DNA of 64,000 nt, from the NCBI GenBank assembly GCA_902797965.1, contig CADBUY010000002.1:124001-188000 (forward strand), read 5' to 3'. Below, piece by piece: positions 57,109 through 64,000 of this stretch. How positions within the stretch are numbered: position 1 is the first letter of the stretch; each line of letters starts with the position of its first letter. Source of the stretch: an uncultured bacterium (lineage in GTDB: Bacteria > Cyanobacteriota > Vampirovibrionia > Gastranaerophilales > Gastranaerophilaceae). Below the pieces are notes generated by a model. That model saw nothing but the letters and a program-made list of their open reading frames with translations, did not search any database and was not told the DNA's origin. The position numbers and the translations under genes are program-made.

Positions 57109-59055
57109 TTACTCTCCTTCTTCTTTATTTTGTTCTTCTGTCGGTTGTTCCTGACTATTATTTTCTCTTTCTATATCTTCAAGAGCTTCACCATTTCTGA
57201 CTCTTCTAATGTTATTCATCAGAAGTTCAAATTCGTTTTGGTCCAAAGTTTCTTTTTCTAAAAGTTTATGAGCAATATATTCAAGCATGTCTTTGTTTTC
57301 TGTTAACAAATCTTTTGCGAGTTGGTATTGCGTATCAACAATTCTCTTAACTTCCTTATCAATTTCAGCAGCAATTTCTTCTGAAAAATCTCTTGTATTA
57401 CCAAAATTTCTCCCCATAAATACATGCTCTTGTTCTTTACCGTAAGCCATGTTACCCATTTTTTCACTCATACCGTAAGTTGTAACCATGTTTTTTGCAA
57501 GAGCGGAAACTTTTTCCAAGTCGTTAGAAGCACCTGTAGTAATATTATCTTTACCGTAAGTAATTTCTTCCGCTACCCTGCCGCCAAGAATCATTGTTAT
57601 TCTGTCTAGCAGTTGATTTTTTCTCATAGTTAAATGATCTTTTTCCGGCAAAGTCAAAGTTATACCGAGAGCCATGCCTCTTGGTATTATAGAAACCTTA
57701 TGAAGCGGATCGCAATCTTTGAGTAACTTTGCAAGTAATGCGTGACCAACTTCATGGTATGCAGTATTTTCTTTTTCTTCATCAGATATAATTCTGCTTT
57801 TCTTCTCAGGTCCTGCCATAACTTTATCTATAGCTTCTTCAAGGTCAGGCATTTCAATCTCTGATTTATCATGGCGAGCAGCAAGAAGAGCTGCTTCGTT
57901 CAATAAATTTGATAAATCAGCACCTGTAAATCCTGGAGTACGCTTTGCCAGAGTTTTTAAATCAACTTCTTTTGCGAGCGGCTTATTTTTGGCATGAACA
58001 TTAAGGATTTGTTCTCTTCCCAAAACGTCAGGTTTATTAATAACAATTTGTCTGTCAAATCTACCGGGTCTTAAAAGAGCGTTATCCAATATGTCAGGTC
58101 TGTTTGTTGCAGCTAATATTATAATATTTGTATTTTCATCAAAACCATCCATTTCAACAAGCAGCTGGTTTAGAGTTTGTTCTCTTTCATCATGACCACC
58201 GCCTAAACCGGCTCCTCTCTGACGTCCAACAGCATCGATTTCATCTATAAATACAATGCAAGGCTGATGTTTTTTTGCCTGTTCAAATAAGTCACGAACT
58301 CGTGAAGCACCGACACCAACAAACATTTCAACAAAATCGGAACCGCTGATTGAGAAAAACGGAACCTTTGCTTCGCCAGCTACAGCCTTTGCCATTAATG
58401 TTTTACCTGTACCCGGTGCTCCTACAAGAAGTACACCTTTTGGAATTTTTGCACCAAGTTTAACATATTTGTCGCTATGTTTAAGAAAATCAACTATTTC
58501 TTCCAGTTCTTTTCTTTCTTCATCTATACCTGCAACATCATTAAAAGTTGTTTTAACTTTTGAGTCCATAAGCATCTTTGCTCTGCTTTTTCCAAAAGAC
58601 ATTGCCTGAGCACCACCTGCCTGAATTGATTTTATGATAAGCAGCAAGAAGCCAAAAATTAATAATATTGTAATAACCGAAGAGCCTATGCCAAACACAG
58701 AACCTGATTCAGACGCTTTTGTTGCGCTAACTTCTACATTATTTGCTTCAAGTTTTGTTAGGACATCTGAATTTTCAGGAATTACAACTTTATATTGCAG
58801 CTGAGGAGTCTTAACTTCTCCGTATATAGGATTTGGAGCAGTTTTTTTTGTTTCAGGCTGTTTTACGGGAACTGCAATAAGCATATCTTTTCCCATATCG
58901 ACTTTCTTAATTTCTTTATTCTCAACTTTTTGTATAAAAGCTGTATATGACAATTCTTCTGTGCTTGATGTCGGGCCGGTAAATAGCATTGAAATAAATG
59001 CAAGTACCATAATCCCTAATATAACGTACATTCCGATAGATTGATTTTTGTTCAT
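57109..59055 (-). CDS. ftsH: ATP-dependent zinc metalloprotease FtsH
   Basis: A 648-aa membrane AAA protease. N-terminal anchor ([16 protein letters not shown], 9-24), periplasmic part, second anchor ([16 protein letters not shown], about 127-142), AAA domain with Walker A GAPGTGKT, Walker [14 protein letters not shown], second region of homology [23 protein letters not shown], then the protease with zinc site [11 protein letters not shown] and a third ligand Asp in [15 protein letters not shown]. Degrades membrane and regulatory proteins. The polar C-terminal tail is Glu/Gln-rich. First gene of an operon with two membrane-protein genes. Confidence 0.97.
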   Translation of the reverse strand: MNKNQSIGMYVILGIMVLAFISMLFTGPTSSTEELSYTAFIQKVENKEIKKVDMGKDMLIAVPVKQPETKKTAPNPIYGEVKTPQLQYKVVIPENSDVLTKLEANNVEVSATKASESGSVFGIGSSVITILLIFGFLLLIIKSIQAGGAQAMSFGKSRAKMLMDSKVKTTFNDVAGIDEERKELEEIVDFLKHSDKYVKLGAKIPKGVLLVGAPGTGKTLMAKAVAGEAKVPFFSISGSDFVEMFVGVGASRVRDLFEQAKKHQPCIVFIDEIDAVGRQRGAGLGGGHDEREQTLNQLLVEMDGFDENTNIIILAATNRPDILDNALLRPGRFDRQIVINKPDVLGREQILNVHAKNKPLAKEVDLKTLAKRTPGFTGADLSNLLNEAALLAARHDKSEIEMPDLEEAIDKVMAGPEKKSRIISDEEKENTAYHEVGHALLAKLLKDCDPLHKVSIIPRGMALGITLTLPEKDHLTMRKNQLLDRITMILGGRVAEEITYGKDNITTGASNDLEKVSALAKNMVTTYGMSEKMGNMAYGKEQEHVFMGRNFGNTRDFSEEIAAEIDKEVKRIVDTQYQLAKDLLTENKDMLEYIAHKLLEKETLDQNEFELLMNNIRRVRNGEALEDIERENNSQEQPTEEQNKEEGE

Positions 59056-59161
59056 ATTTCTCCCTCTTATTATGCTTGTAATTATAACAAAAAATAATAT
59101 TGTCGTAAATAAGGGGAGTGTATAATTATGACATTTTAAAATATATCATTAAATATTTATT

Positions 59162-59692
59162 ATGAAACGGCTTTTTTTAGTATTCTTATTACTTTTTCTT
59201 GGCATATTTCCCTCTAATGCAAAAATTATAACAGGCGAAATTGAATATAATGCTGAAACTGCAAGAGAGGAAGTTTTTTCTGCTCCGGTAAAAACTTTCA
59301 GTTTTGATTCAATAAGAAAATATTTTATAGATGCAAACAATGCTGAAAATCTTAATTATTTATATCAGGGTATAACAGAGTTAAAAGACAGAAAAATCGG
59401 GAAGTTTTCTGACGGAAGTTATGGGGTTCAATATTATGATGACCCAATGTATTCCTGGTATTACTCTTCAAACGGCAGGTTAATAAATTTTACATATAAA
59501 GATTCTTCTGATTATCCTTGTAAAATAACAAAATATAAGCCTGATGGAAGCATCACAAATCAGGGTTACAGAGTATCTGAAGAAGAGAGTTTTATATTTA
59601 CACCTGAAGGAAAACTTCTTGCACACTGGGTAGGAAACAATTGTTATGATGAATACAATAATGTTATAATGACAAGAATAATATATAAATAA
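59162..59692 (+). CDS. Secreted hypothetical protein, 176 aa
   Basis: Signal peptide present (KRLFLVFLLLFLGIFPSNA). The mature part is Tyr-rich with repeated beta-strand pairs (GSYGVQYYDDPMYSWYYSSN, NGRLINFTYKDSSDYPCKI, YKPDGSITNQGYRVS), reminiscent of the MORN/YD-type or toxin-antidote-repeat patterns (G-x-L/I-x-x-Y) but too short to assign. Divergent from ftsH, with a 106-base gap. Function unknown. Confidence 0.7.
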   Translation: MKRLFLVFLLLFLGIFPSNAKIITGEIEYNAETAREEVFSAPVKTFSFDSIRKYFIDANNAENLNYLYQGITELKDRKIGKFSDGSYGVQYYDDPMYSWYYSSNGRLINFTYKDSSDYPCKITKYKPDGSITNQGYRVSEEESFIFTPEGKLLAHWVGNNCYDEYNNVIMTRIIYK

Positions 59693-59742
59693 CATTATTT
59701 ATATGTTTGATAATAATGCAATGCAAAAAATAAGACAATGGA

Positions 59743-59882
59743 TAAATAATTTCGGAATTATCCCCTGTAACACACCCCATAAAAAATCAACACCCACCCG
59801 TATTTGTAACTCACTGACGTTCATACAACTACTCCCTCCCTAATCAGACAGGTGTGCAAGAAGGGATAATTCTGAATAATTT
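59743..59882. mobile_element. MITE-like element B
   Basis: Imperfect terminal inverted repeats, left ATAATTTCGGAATTATCCCC, right AGGGATAATTCTGAATAATT. Inside are CTGTAACACACCCC and GGTGTGCAAGAAGGGATAA, shared in the same order with element A (49881-50031), and a degenerate CTCCCTCCCTAATC copy of the GC-rich repeat. No coding capacity. The gap 59693-59977 otherwise holds only a doubtful 38-codon frame (59893-60009). Confidence 0.65.
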
Positions 59883-59977
59883 TAATGAATTTATGAATAC
59901 CAATAAAAACAATATGTCATTAACTCCAAAAGAAGAAAACGACAGAATTTATGATTTTATAAGAAGCATTGGTAAGT

Positions 59978-60466
59978 TTACGCATTATAAACCATTACAA
60001 CGGCATTAGCTTCAATAGCTTTTTTCTCACCAACAGCATCAAGATGCTCTTTTGTTTTTGCTTTAATTGATATATCTTCAATATCAAGTTCAAGCGTTTT
60101 TGCAAGATTTTCTTTCATCTCAGGAATATGGGGCATCATTTTTGGTGCTTGCGCAATTATATTTGAATCAATATTATTTATTGAATAACCTTTTTCTTTA
60201 ACAAGAGAATAAACTTTTTTTAATAATTCAATGCTGTTTGCATCTTTGAACTTAGGATCAGTATCAGGGAATAACGTCCCAATATCCGGAAGAGCAACAG
60301 CACCAAGAAGCGCGTCAATAATAGCATGAACTAAAACATCCGCATCAGAGTGCCCTAACAGCCCTTTTTCATAAGGTATCTTAACTCCGCCAATAATTAA
60401 ATTGCGGTTTTCTTCCAGTCTGTGTAAATCATAACCTATACCAACTCTTAATTTCAGTTTTTTCAT
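59978..60466 (-). CDS. ispF: 2-C-methyl-D-erythritol 2,4-cyclodiphosphate synthase
   Basis: The 162-aa enzyme is the fifth step of the MEP isoprenoid pathway. RVGIGYDLHRLEENRNLIIGG (about 6-26, with the zinc-ligand Asp-x-His), LGHSDADVLVHAIIDALLGA, the IGTLFPDTDPKFK loop and the end TKEHLDAVGEKKAIEANAVV are diagnostic. Start at the ATG at 60466 after AAAGGTGATTGTT; an in-frame ATG seven codons upstream is unlikely. Presence of the MEP route fits a bacterial relative of cyanobacteria. Confidence 0.96.
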   Translation of the reverse strand: MKKLKLRVGIGYDLHRLEENRNLIIGGVKIPYEKGLLGHSDADVLVHAIIDALLGAVALPDIGTLFPDTDPKFKDANSIELLKKVYSLVKEKGYSINNIDSNIIAQAPKMMPHIPEMKENLAKTLELDIEDISIKAKTKEHLDAVGEKKAIEANAVVMVYNA

Positions 60467-60577
60467 AACAATCACCTTTATAAACATTCTACATTAAAAT
60501 TGCATAAAAGAAAATTTGTTAAAACGCTTGTATTTAATAAATTCTGGAATTATAATATTTTTATTAGGAAAAGTGGG

Positions 60578-62377
60578 ATGGAGAGAATATTTCATAAAAT
60601 ATTTGCTGTACTTATATCATTGATGTTTTGTGCCGTATCTTACGCACAAGATATTTACATGCCTTATGTTCCACAGGAAAACGAAGTCATTTTTAACCAA
60701 TCAACTTATTATATTGATGTTATAGACCCACAGACAAGCACAAATAAAGCAGGTGCTAATTACCCCGGACTGAGAGGAGCAAACCAGCTTGTTGTTTATA
60801 CTCCCGCATTTGGTTTCAGAACAAACACAAATGAATTCGGAACAGAAGCTGTTATTACCGGCGATACTGTTACATCTTTAAGCGGTGCAGATTCATTAAT
60901 TCCTGCCAACGGACTTGTTATAAGCGGGCATGGAAAAGCAAAAAAATGGATTAATGAAAATATAATGGTTGGTTCAAAAATTTATATAGATATAGAGAAT
61001 AAAATCATCACCTCGTATATTACTTCTGACACTTTTTTGTATGGTGCAAGGGATAAGATTAAAGAAGTAGAAAATATGATGTACTATTACTCACAAAATG
61101 TCCCTAATTATAACCAGAGAAGAACTATGCAAAATCTTAACCATGCCAAAGATATGGTAGAAAGAGCTCAAAAAAACAGTGAAAATTCCCAGAGATTTGC
61201 ATCAAAAGCGATTGAATATGCAGATACAGCAATGTCTTCAGTAATTCCGTATAAGGCGTCAGAATTAAAAGGTGTATGGATAAGACCGACTTATCATAAC
61301 ATGGAAGAAATAACATCAGTTCTTGACAGACTTGCAGATGCGGGAATTGATAATGTGTTTATAGAAACTTATTATCATGGGCAAACAATATTCCCATCAA
61401 GAACAATGGCTGAGTACGGTTTTGTAAAACAAAATCCTGAATATGCAGGATTTGACCCATTAAAAATATGGATAACAGAAGCTCACAGGCGCGGAATAAA
61501 AGTTCATATTTGGTTTGAATCTTTTTATGTAGGGAATAAACCTCCTGAATCAAATCCAAGATATATTCTGGCTGTAAAGCCTGAATGGGCAAATTATCAG
61601 AAAAGAAGCATAGACTCAGAAACAATTCCTTATTCTGTTTCCGAACATAACGGATATTTTATTGATCCGGCAAATCCTGAAGTGCAGGCTTTTTTGTATA
61701 ATTTGATAGATGAAATTATTTTAAGATACAGACCGGACGGCATAAATCTTGATTACATAAGATATCCTCAGTCTTTAGCGCCTACATATTCAAATTATGA
61801 TATGTCAAACTGGGGATACACAAAATATGCCAGAGAAGAATTTGAAAAGATGTATGGCGTTGACCCTGCAGAACTAACAACAGGTGATGCTTTGTGGTAC
61901 CAGTGGAAAATGTATCGTGCTGGTAAGATTACGGATTTTGTTAGAAGAATAGGCAGACTGGCAAGAATGAACGGTATTATGACCACTGCTGTAATTTTTC
62001 CTAACATTGAAATGGCTTACGATACAAAACTTCAGGATTGGAAAACTTGGTCCATGAACAATTACATAGACGGTTTCACACCGCTTTTCTTAACTTGTGA
62101 TGACAAAACTGCTATTAATTTAATGGGTAATGTTTTAAGAAATAAAGCTCCTAATACAAAGCTTTATGCAGGTTTATTTGTTACATTTATGAATGGTTCA
62201 AATTCTGACTTAATAAAACAGATACATGCAGCAAGAAGATTTGATTTAAATGGTTTAATAATTTTTGATTACGCTCACTTAAAAGATAATTATGTTGATA
62301 CATTAACTCAAAGTATATACAGACCAATAGACAAAGAGGCTTTAAGCAGAGGGAACAGACGTGCCGGAAGAAGATAA
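60578..62377 (+). CDS. Secreted glycoside-hydrolase-like protein (GHL10/DUF187)
   Basis: The 599-aa protein starts with a signal peptide (ERIFHKIFAVLISLMFCAVS), supporting the ATG at 60578; a TATAAT at about 60550 lies within the longer open frame. Residues about 30-180 are a beta-rich N-terminal domain and a helical linker; about 225-560 are the GHL10 barrel: ELKGVWIRPTYHN, DNVFIETYYHG, EAHRRGIKVHIWFE, NGYFIDPANPEVQ, PDGINLDYIRYPQ and NGLIIFDYAHL. This family (YngK-like) is thought to act on polysaccharide or peptidoglycan-related glycans outside the cytoplasm. The next gene overlaps its end by 17 bases. Confidence 0.88.
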   Translation: MERIFHKIFAVLISLMFCAVSYAQDIYMPYVPQENEVIFNQSTYYIDVIDPQTSTNKAGANYPGLRGANQLVVYTPAFGFRTNTNEFGTEAVITGDTVTSLSGADSLIPANGLVISGHGKAKKWINENIMVGSKIYIDIENKIITSYITSDTFLYGARDKIKEVENMMYYYSQNVPNYNQRRTMQNLNHAKDMVERAQKNSENSQRFASKAIEYADTAMSSVIPYKASELKGVWIRPTYHNMEEITSVLDRLADAGIDNVFIETYYHGQTIFPSRTMAEYGFVKQNPEYAGFDPLKIWITEAHRRGIKVHIWFESFYVGNKPPESNPRYILAVKPEWANYQKRSIDSETIPYSVSEHNGYFIDPANPEVQAFLYNLIDEIILRYRPDGINLDYIRYPQSLAPTYSNYDMSNWGYTKYAREEFEKMYGVDPAELTTGDALWYQWKMYRAGKITDFVRRIGRLARMNGIMTTAVIFPNIEMAYDTKLQDWKTWSMNNYIDGFTPLFLTCDDKTAINLMGNVLRNKAPNTKLYAGLFVTFMNGSNSDLIKQIHAARRFDLNGLIIFDYAHLKDNYVDTLTQSIYRPIDKEALSRGNRRAGRR

Positions 62378-62573
62378 CAATCAGCAAAAACCGACAGGAA
62401 GAAAATTTATAGGTGTATGGTTTGAATGCTGCCACGCATACGGCAGGCTGTATAAAAGTAAAGATGGTACTGTATATAGAGGAAGATGTCCAAAATGTCT
62501 TCGCTCAGTTCAGGTCAGAGTTGATGTAAACGCTGAAAATGCTACAAGCAGGAGGTTTTTTCGCGGGAGGTAA
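62361..62573 (+). CDS. Small zinc-ribbon protein, 70 aa
   Basis: Two cysteine groups, WFECCHAYGRLYK and GRCPKCLRSVQV, suggest a single zinc ribbon, with basic ends (RRFFRGR). It overlaps the glycoside-hydrolase-like gene by 17 bases and must be translationally linked to it. No signal peptide. Nucleic-acid binding or a structural role is conceivable; function unknown. Confidence 0.75.
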   Translation: MPEEDNNQQKPTGRKFIGVWFECCHAYGRLYKSKDGTVYRGRCPKCLRSVQVRVDVNAENATSRRFFRGR

Positions 62574-62594
62574 ATACAGTAGGTGGGAATTTAT

Positions 62595-62620
62595 AGATCG
62601 GCTTTACTAAGCCGACAGAA
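62595..62620. repeat. Short palindromic repeat GTCGGnTTTACTAAnCCGAC, copy 2
   Basis: ATCGGCTTTACTAAGCCGAC; compared with 18050-18073 the variable bases change in a paired manner (A/T there, C/G here), which argues for a maintained hairpin. Confidence 0.7.
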
Positions 62621-62678
62621 GAAAACTCTGCTAAGTCGACAAAAAAATATTAACATGTCATCATATAGGAGGTTTGTA

Positions 62679-63974
62679 ATGTCAGTTATATTAGATAATT
62701 TAAGAAAAGAAAATGAAGTTTTAGATATTTTTTGTAACCTTGTGTCAATTCCATCTCCATCTTTGAAAGAAGATAAGGTTATTGATTGGATTCTTGATTT
62801 TTGCAATAAGAACGGAATAAACGGGAAAAAAGATAATTACGGAAATATTTATATTCATGTTCCGGCTACAGATGATACAAAAGAACCTATAATGCTTTCT
62901 TCGCACATGGATGTTGTAGGTGATGATGCACCTGTTAATATTTATCTGGATGAAGAAGGGTTTATTCACGCTCAGGGAAGAACACTCGGTGCGGATGATA
63001 AAGTTGGTGTGGCTTGCGCACTGATGCTGGCTAAAGAGCTTGCAAATAATGCACCCCTCACCCCTAACCCCTCTCCCGCAAGGGGCGAGGGGGATATCCC
63101 GCAACACGGCGGTTTAGAAATCACATTTACTCGTGATGAAGAAACCGGAATGAGTGGTATTGAGCATGTAGAGTTTGATAAAATTTTATCAAAATATATT
63201 TTGGTTAATGATGCTGACAAACTTGGCCAGTTACAAATTTCAGGTGCAAGTTATACTAATGCAAAAATTACAGTAAGAGGCTTAAAAGGCGGTCACTCAG
63301 GCATTGATATAGGTGATGAAACAAGATTAAACGCCGCAAAACTTATCGCAGAATTGCTTGCTGATTTTCCACAGGGCGTTTTCTATAAAGACGAAACCGG
63401 CGTAATTACTTCTTGTAACCTCGGCGCTATAGTAGCAGGCGGAATACAAAATTCTGTCGCTTCTATTGTTGAAAAAGGTATTAAAACCAATGATTATATA
63501 ACAGAGATTATGAAAAAAACTTCTACAAATATAATTAATGTTCTGGGGATGGCATCTTATTCAATAAGAAGCGCAAGTGTAGAAAAAGAAAATGAGTTAA
63601 AAGATCTTATGTCATCAATTGTTGATAATTTTAATAAAAAGTATGAGAGTCTTGCAGAAGCACAAATTGAGTTCGAAATACATTTACCACCGTTTGAAAG
63701 AGCAAAAGATGACAGAATTGAAAAAGTTCATACAGAAGCTTGCAAACGTGCAGGAATAAAAAATGATATATCATCATTCCACGCAGGAGCTGAAACTCAT
63801 ATCTACTGTCAGCACAAAAATTCTAAAGGTGAAACTTTTATGCCTATGTTACTAGGCTTAGCTGATGTTTATAATATGCATTCTGCAAATGAAAAAGTTG
63901 ATTATAAATCTTTGCTCAAAGGGTATGAAGTTATAAAAAACACTTTTATTGTATTTAATGAAGACAAAAACTGA
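62679..63974 (+). CDS. M20-family dipeptidase/tripeptidase (PepD/PepT-like)
   Basis: The 431-aa metallopeptidase: metal-site motifs SSHMDVVGDD (about 75-84), TLGADDKVGVA (about 106-116) and FTRDEETGMSG (about 147-157), then the lid/dimerisation domain with VRGLKGGHSGIDIGDETR, and FHAGAETHIYCQH near the end. RGLKGGHSGIDI resembles PepD, the first motifs PepT. It releases amino acids from small peptides in the cytoplasm. Residues about 125-139 (APLTPNPSPARGEG) come from a GC-rich interspersed repeat set in a surface loop. Start is the ATG at 62679 after AGGAGG; the frame runs open 32 codons upstream through a palindromic repeat. Confidence 0.9.
   Translation: MSVILDNLRKENEVLDIFCNLVSIPSPSLKEDKVIDWILDFCNKNGINGKKDNYGNIYIHVPATDDTKEPIMLSSHMDVVGDDAPVNIYLDEEGFIHAQGRTLGADDKVGVACALMLAKELANNAPLTPNPSPARGEGDIPQHGGLEITFTRDEETGMSGIEHVEFDKILSKYILVNDADKLGQLQISGASYTNAKITVRGLKGGHSGIDIGDETRLNAAKLIAELLADFPQGVFYKDETGVITSCNLGAIVAGGIQNSVASIVEKGIKTNDYITEIMKKTSTNIINVLGMASYSIRSASVEKENELKDLMSSIVDNFNKKYESLAEAQIEFEIHLPPFERAKDDRIEKVHTEACKRAGIKNDISSFHAGAETHIYCQHKNSKGETFMPMLLGLADVYNMHSANEKVDYKSLLKGYEVIKNTFIVFNEDKN
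63048..63093. repeat. GC-rich interspersed repeat, in frame in M20 peptidase
   Basis: CCCCTCACCCCTAACCCCTC followed by TCCCGCAAGGGGCGAGGG. It is translated as LTPNPSPARGEG between the second and third metal-site motifs. Confidence 0.9.
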
Positions 63975-64000
63975 TAAAAATATCGTAACATTAAGCAAAA

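Noticed and set aside
59893-60009. 38-codon plus-strand frame (MNTNKNNMSLTPKEEND...) overlapping the ispF end
   Set aside because: Short, without recognisable domain or ribosome binding site, and overlapping a real gene; it could be the remnant of a truncated gene next to the MITE-like element, but this cannot be supported.
1-64000. CRISPR arrays, prophage, replication origin
   Set aside because: No regularly spaced short repeats with unique spacers, no phage structural or integrase genes, no dnaA or DnaA-box cluster were seen. The tandem 618-bp units are protein coding.

Overview
The window is AT-rich chromosomal DNA from a Gram-negative-type bacterium: it carries a TolC-type outer-membrane channel, an MCE/Mla lipid-transfer operon and signal-peptide proteins. 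Several traits point towards the non-photosynthetic cyanobacterial relatives (Vampirovibrionia/Melainabacteria, Gastranaerophilales-like). These are an LL-diaminopimelate aminotransferase of the DapL type together with asd and dapB, a matrixin with the HExxHxxGxxxHS spacing seen in cyanobacterial homologues, a permease-ATPase-MCE operon, an MEP-pathway ispF, and many small proteins with an N-terminal Asn/Gln-x-x-Phe-Lys/Gln-Gly-like motif. The lineage call is an inference; there is no rRNA or phylogenetic marker in the window.

Layout. 1-4.8 kb: the start of glmS, four lineage-type hypothetical genes (one with a GNAT domain), a DapL-like aminotransferase and a small hypothetical. 4.98-8.63 kb: a secreted matrixin, a CoA-disulfide-reductase-like flavoprotein, tRNA-Val(UAC), a structured noncoding interval and a UDG-superfamily DNA glycosylase. 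The interval at about 7.4-7.7 kb encodes a 26-residue hydrophobic peptide on the minus strand, facing a promoter-hairpin-T-tract unit on the plus strand. This resembles a type I toxin-antitoxin module and is flanked by 82-bp direct repeats. 8.8-18 kb: a secreted protein with an AI-2E exporter, then a tolC-hlyD-ABC(dual ATPase)-permease-DUF559-permease efflux operon peppered with GC-rich interspersed repeats that are translated in frame. 18.1-21.1 kb: a small hypothetical, then a KtrB/KtrA potassium-uptake operon with a HAMP-like membrane protein as third gene. 21.2-26.2 kb: tRNA-Leu(UAA), a class 3 lipase, a cation diffusion facilitator, and an operon of flavin reductase-rubredoxin, orphan MCE protein, upp and an acetyltransferase.

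26.4-37.7 kb is one 3759-codon gene. The protein has arrays of helix-turn-helix-like modules (including an exact 618-bp tandem period), three copies of a beta-rich module, low-complexity linkers and a C-terminal domain that looks like a small BECR-type RNase. It is the largest unexplained object here and may be a giant polymorphic toxin or effector. It is followed by a GNAT-like gene and by nadB-nadC.

41.3-48.7 kb: manC, the permease-ATPase-MCE operon, two paralogous glycine-zipper proteins with matching leaders, purine nucleoside phosphorylase, an S4 RNA-binding protein, a DedA-type protein and YjbQ. 48.7-50.4 kb: an XRE regulator with a perfect inverted-repeat operator, then about 1.1 kb of noncoding repeats (REP-like units, a MITE-like element with 17-bp inverted ends, a hexanucleotide microsatellite). 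50.4-64 kb: pgi, grpE-dnaJ, asd-dapB, a PAP2 phosphatase, ftsH, ispF, a GHL10-type glycoside hydrolase, a zinc-ribbon protein and an M20 peptidase. Lysine/peptidoglycan precursor synthesis (DapL-like, Asd, DapB), NAD synthesis (NadB, NadC), envelope lipid transport and protein quality control (FtsH, GrpE, DnaJ, S4/RqcP-like) are the main housekeeping themes.
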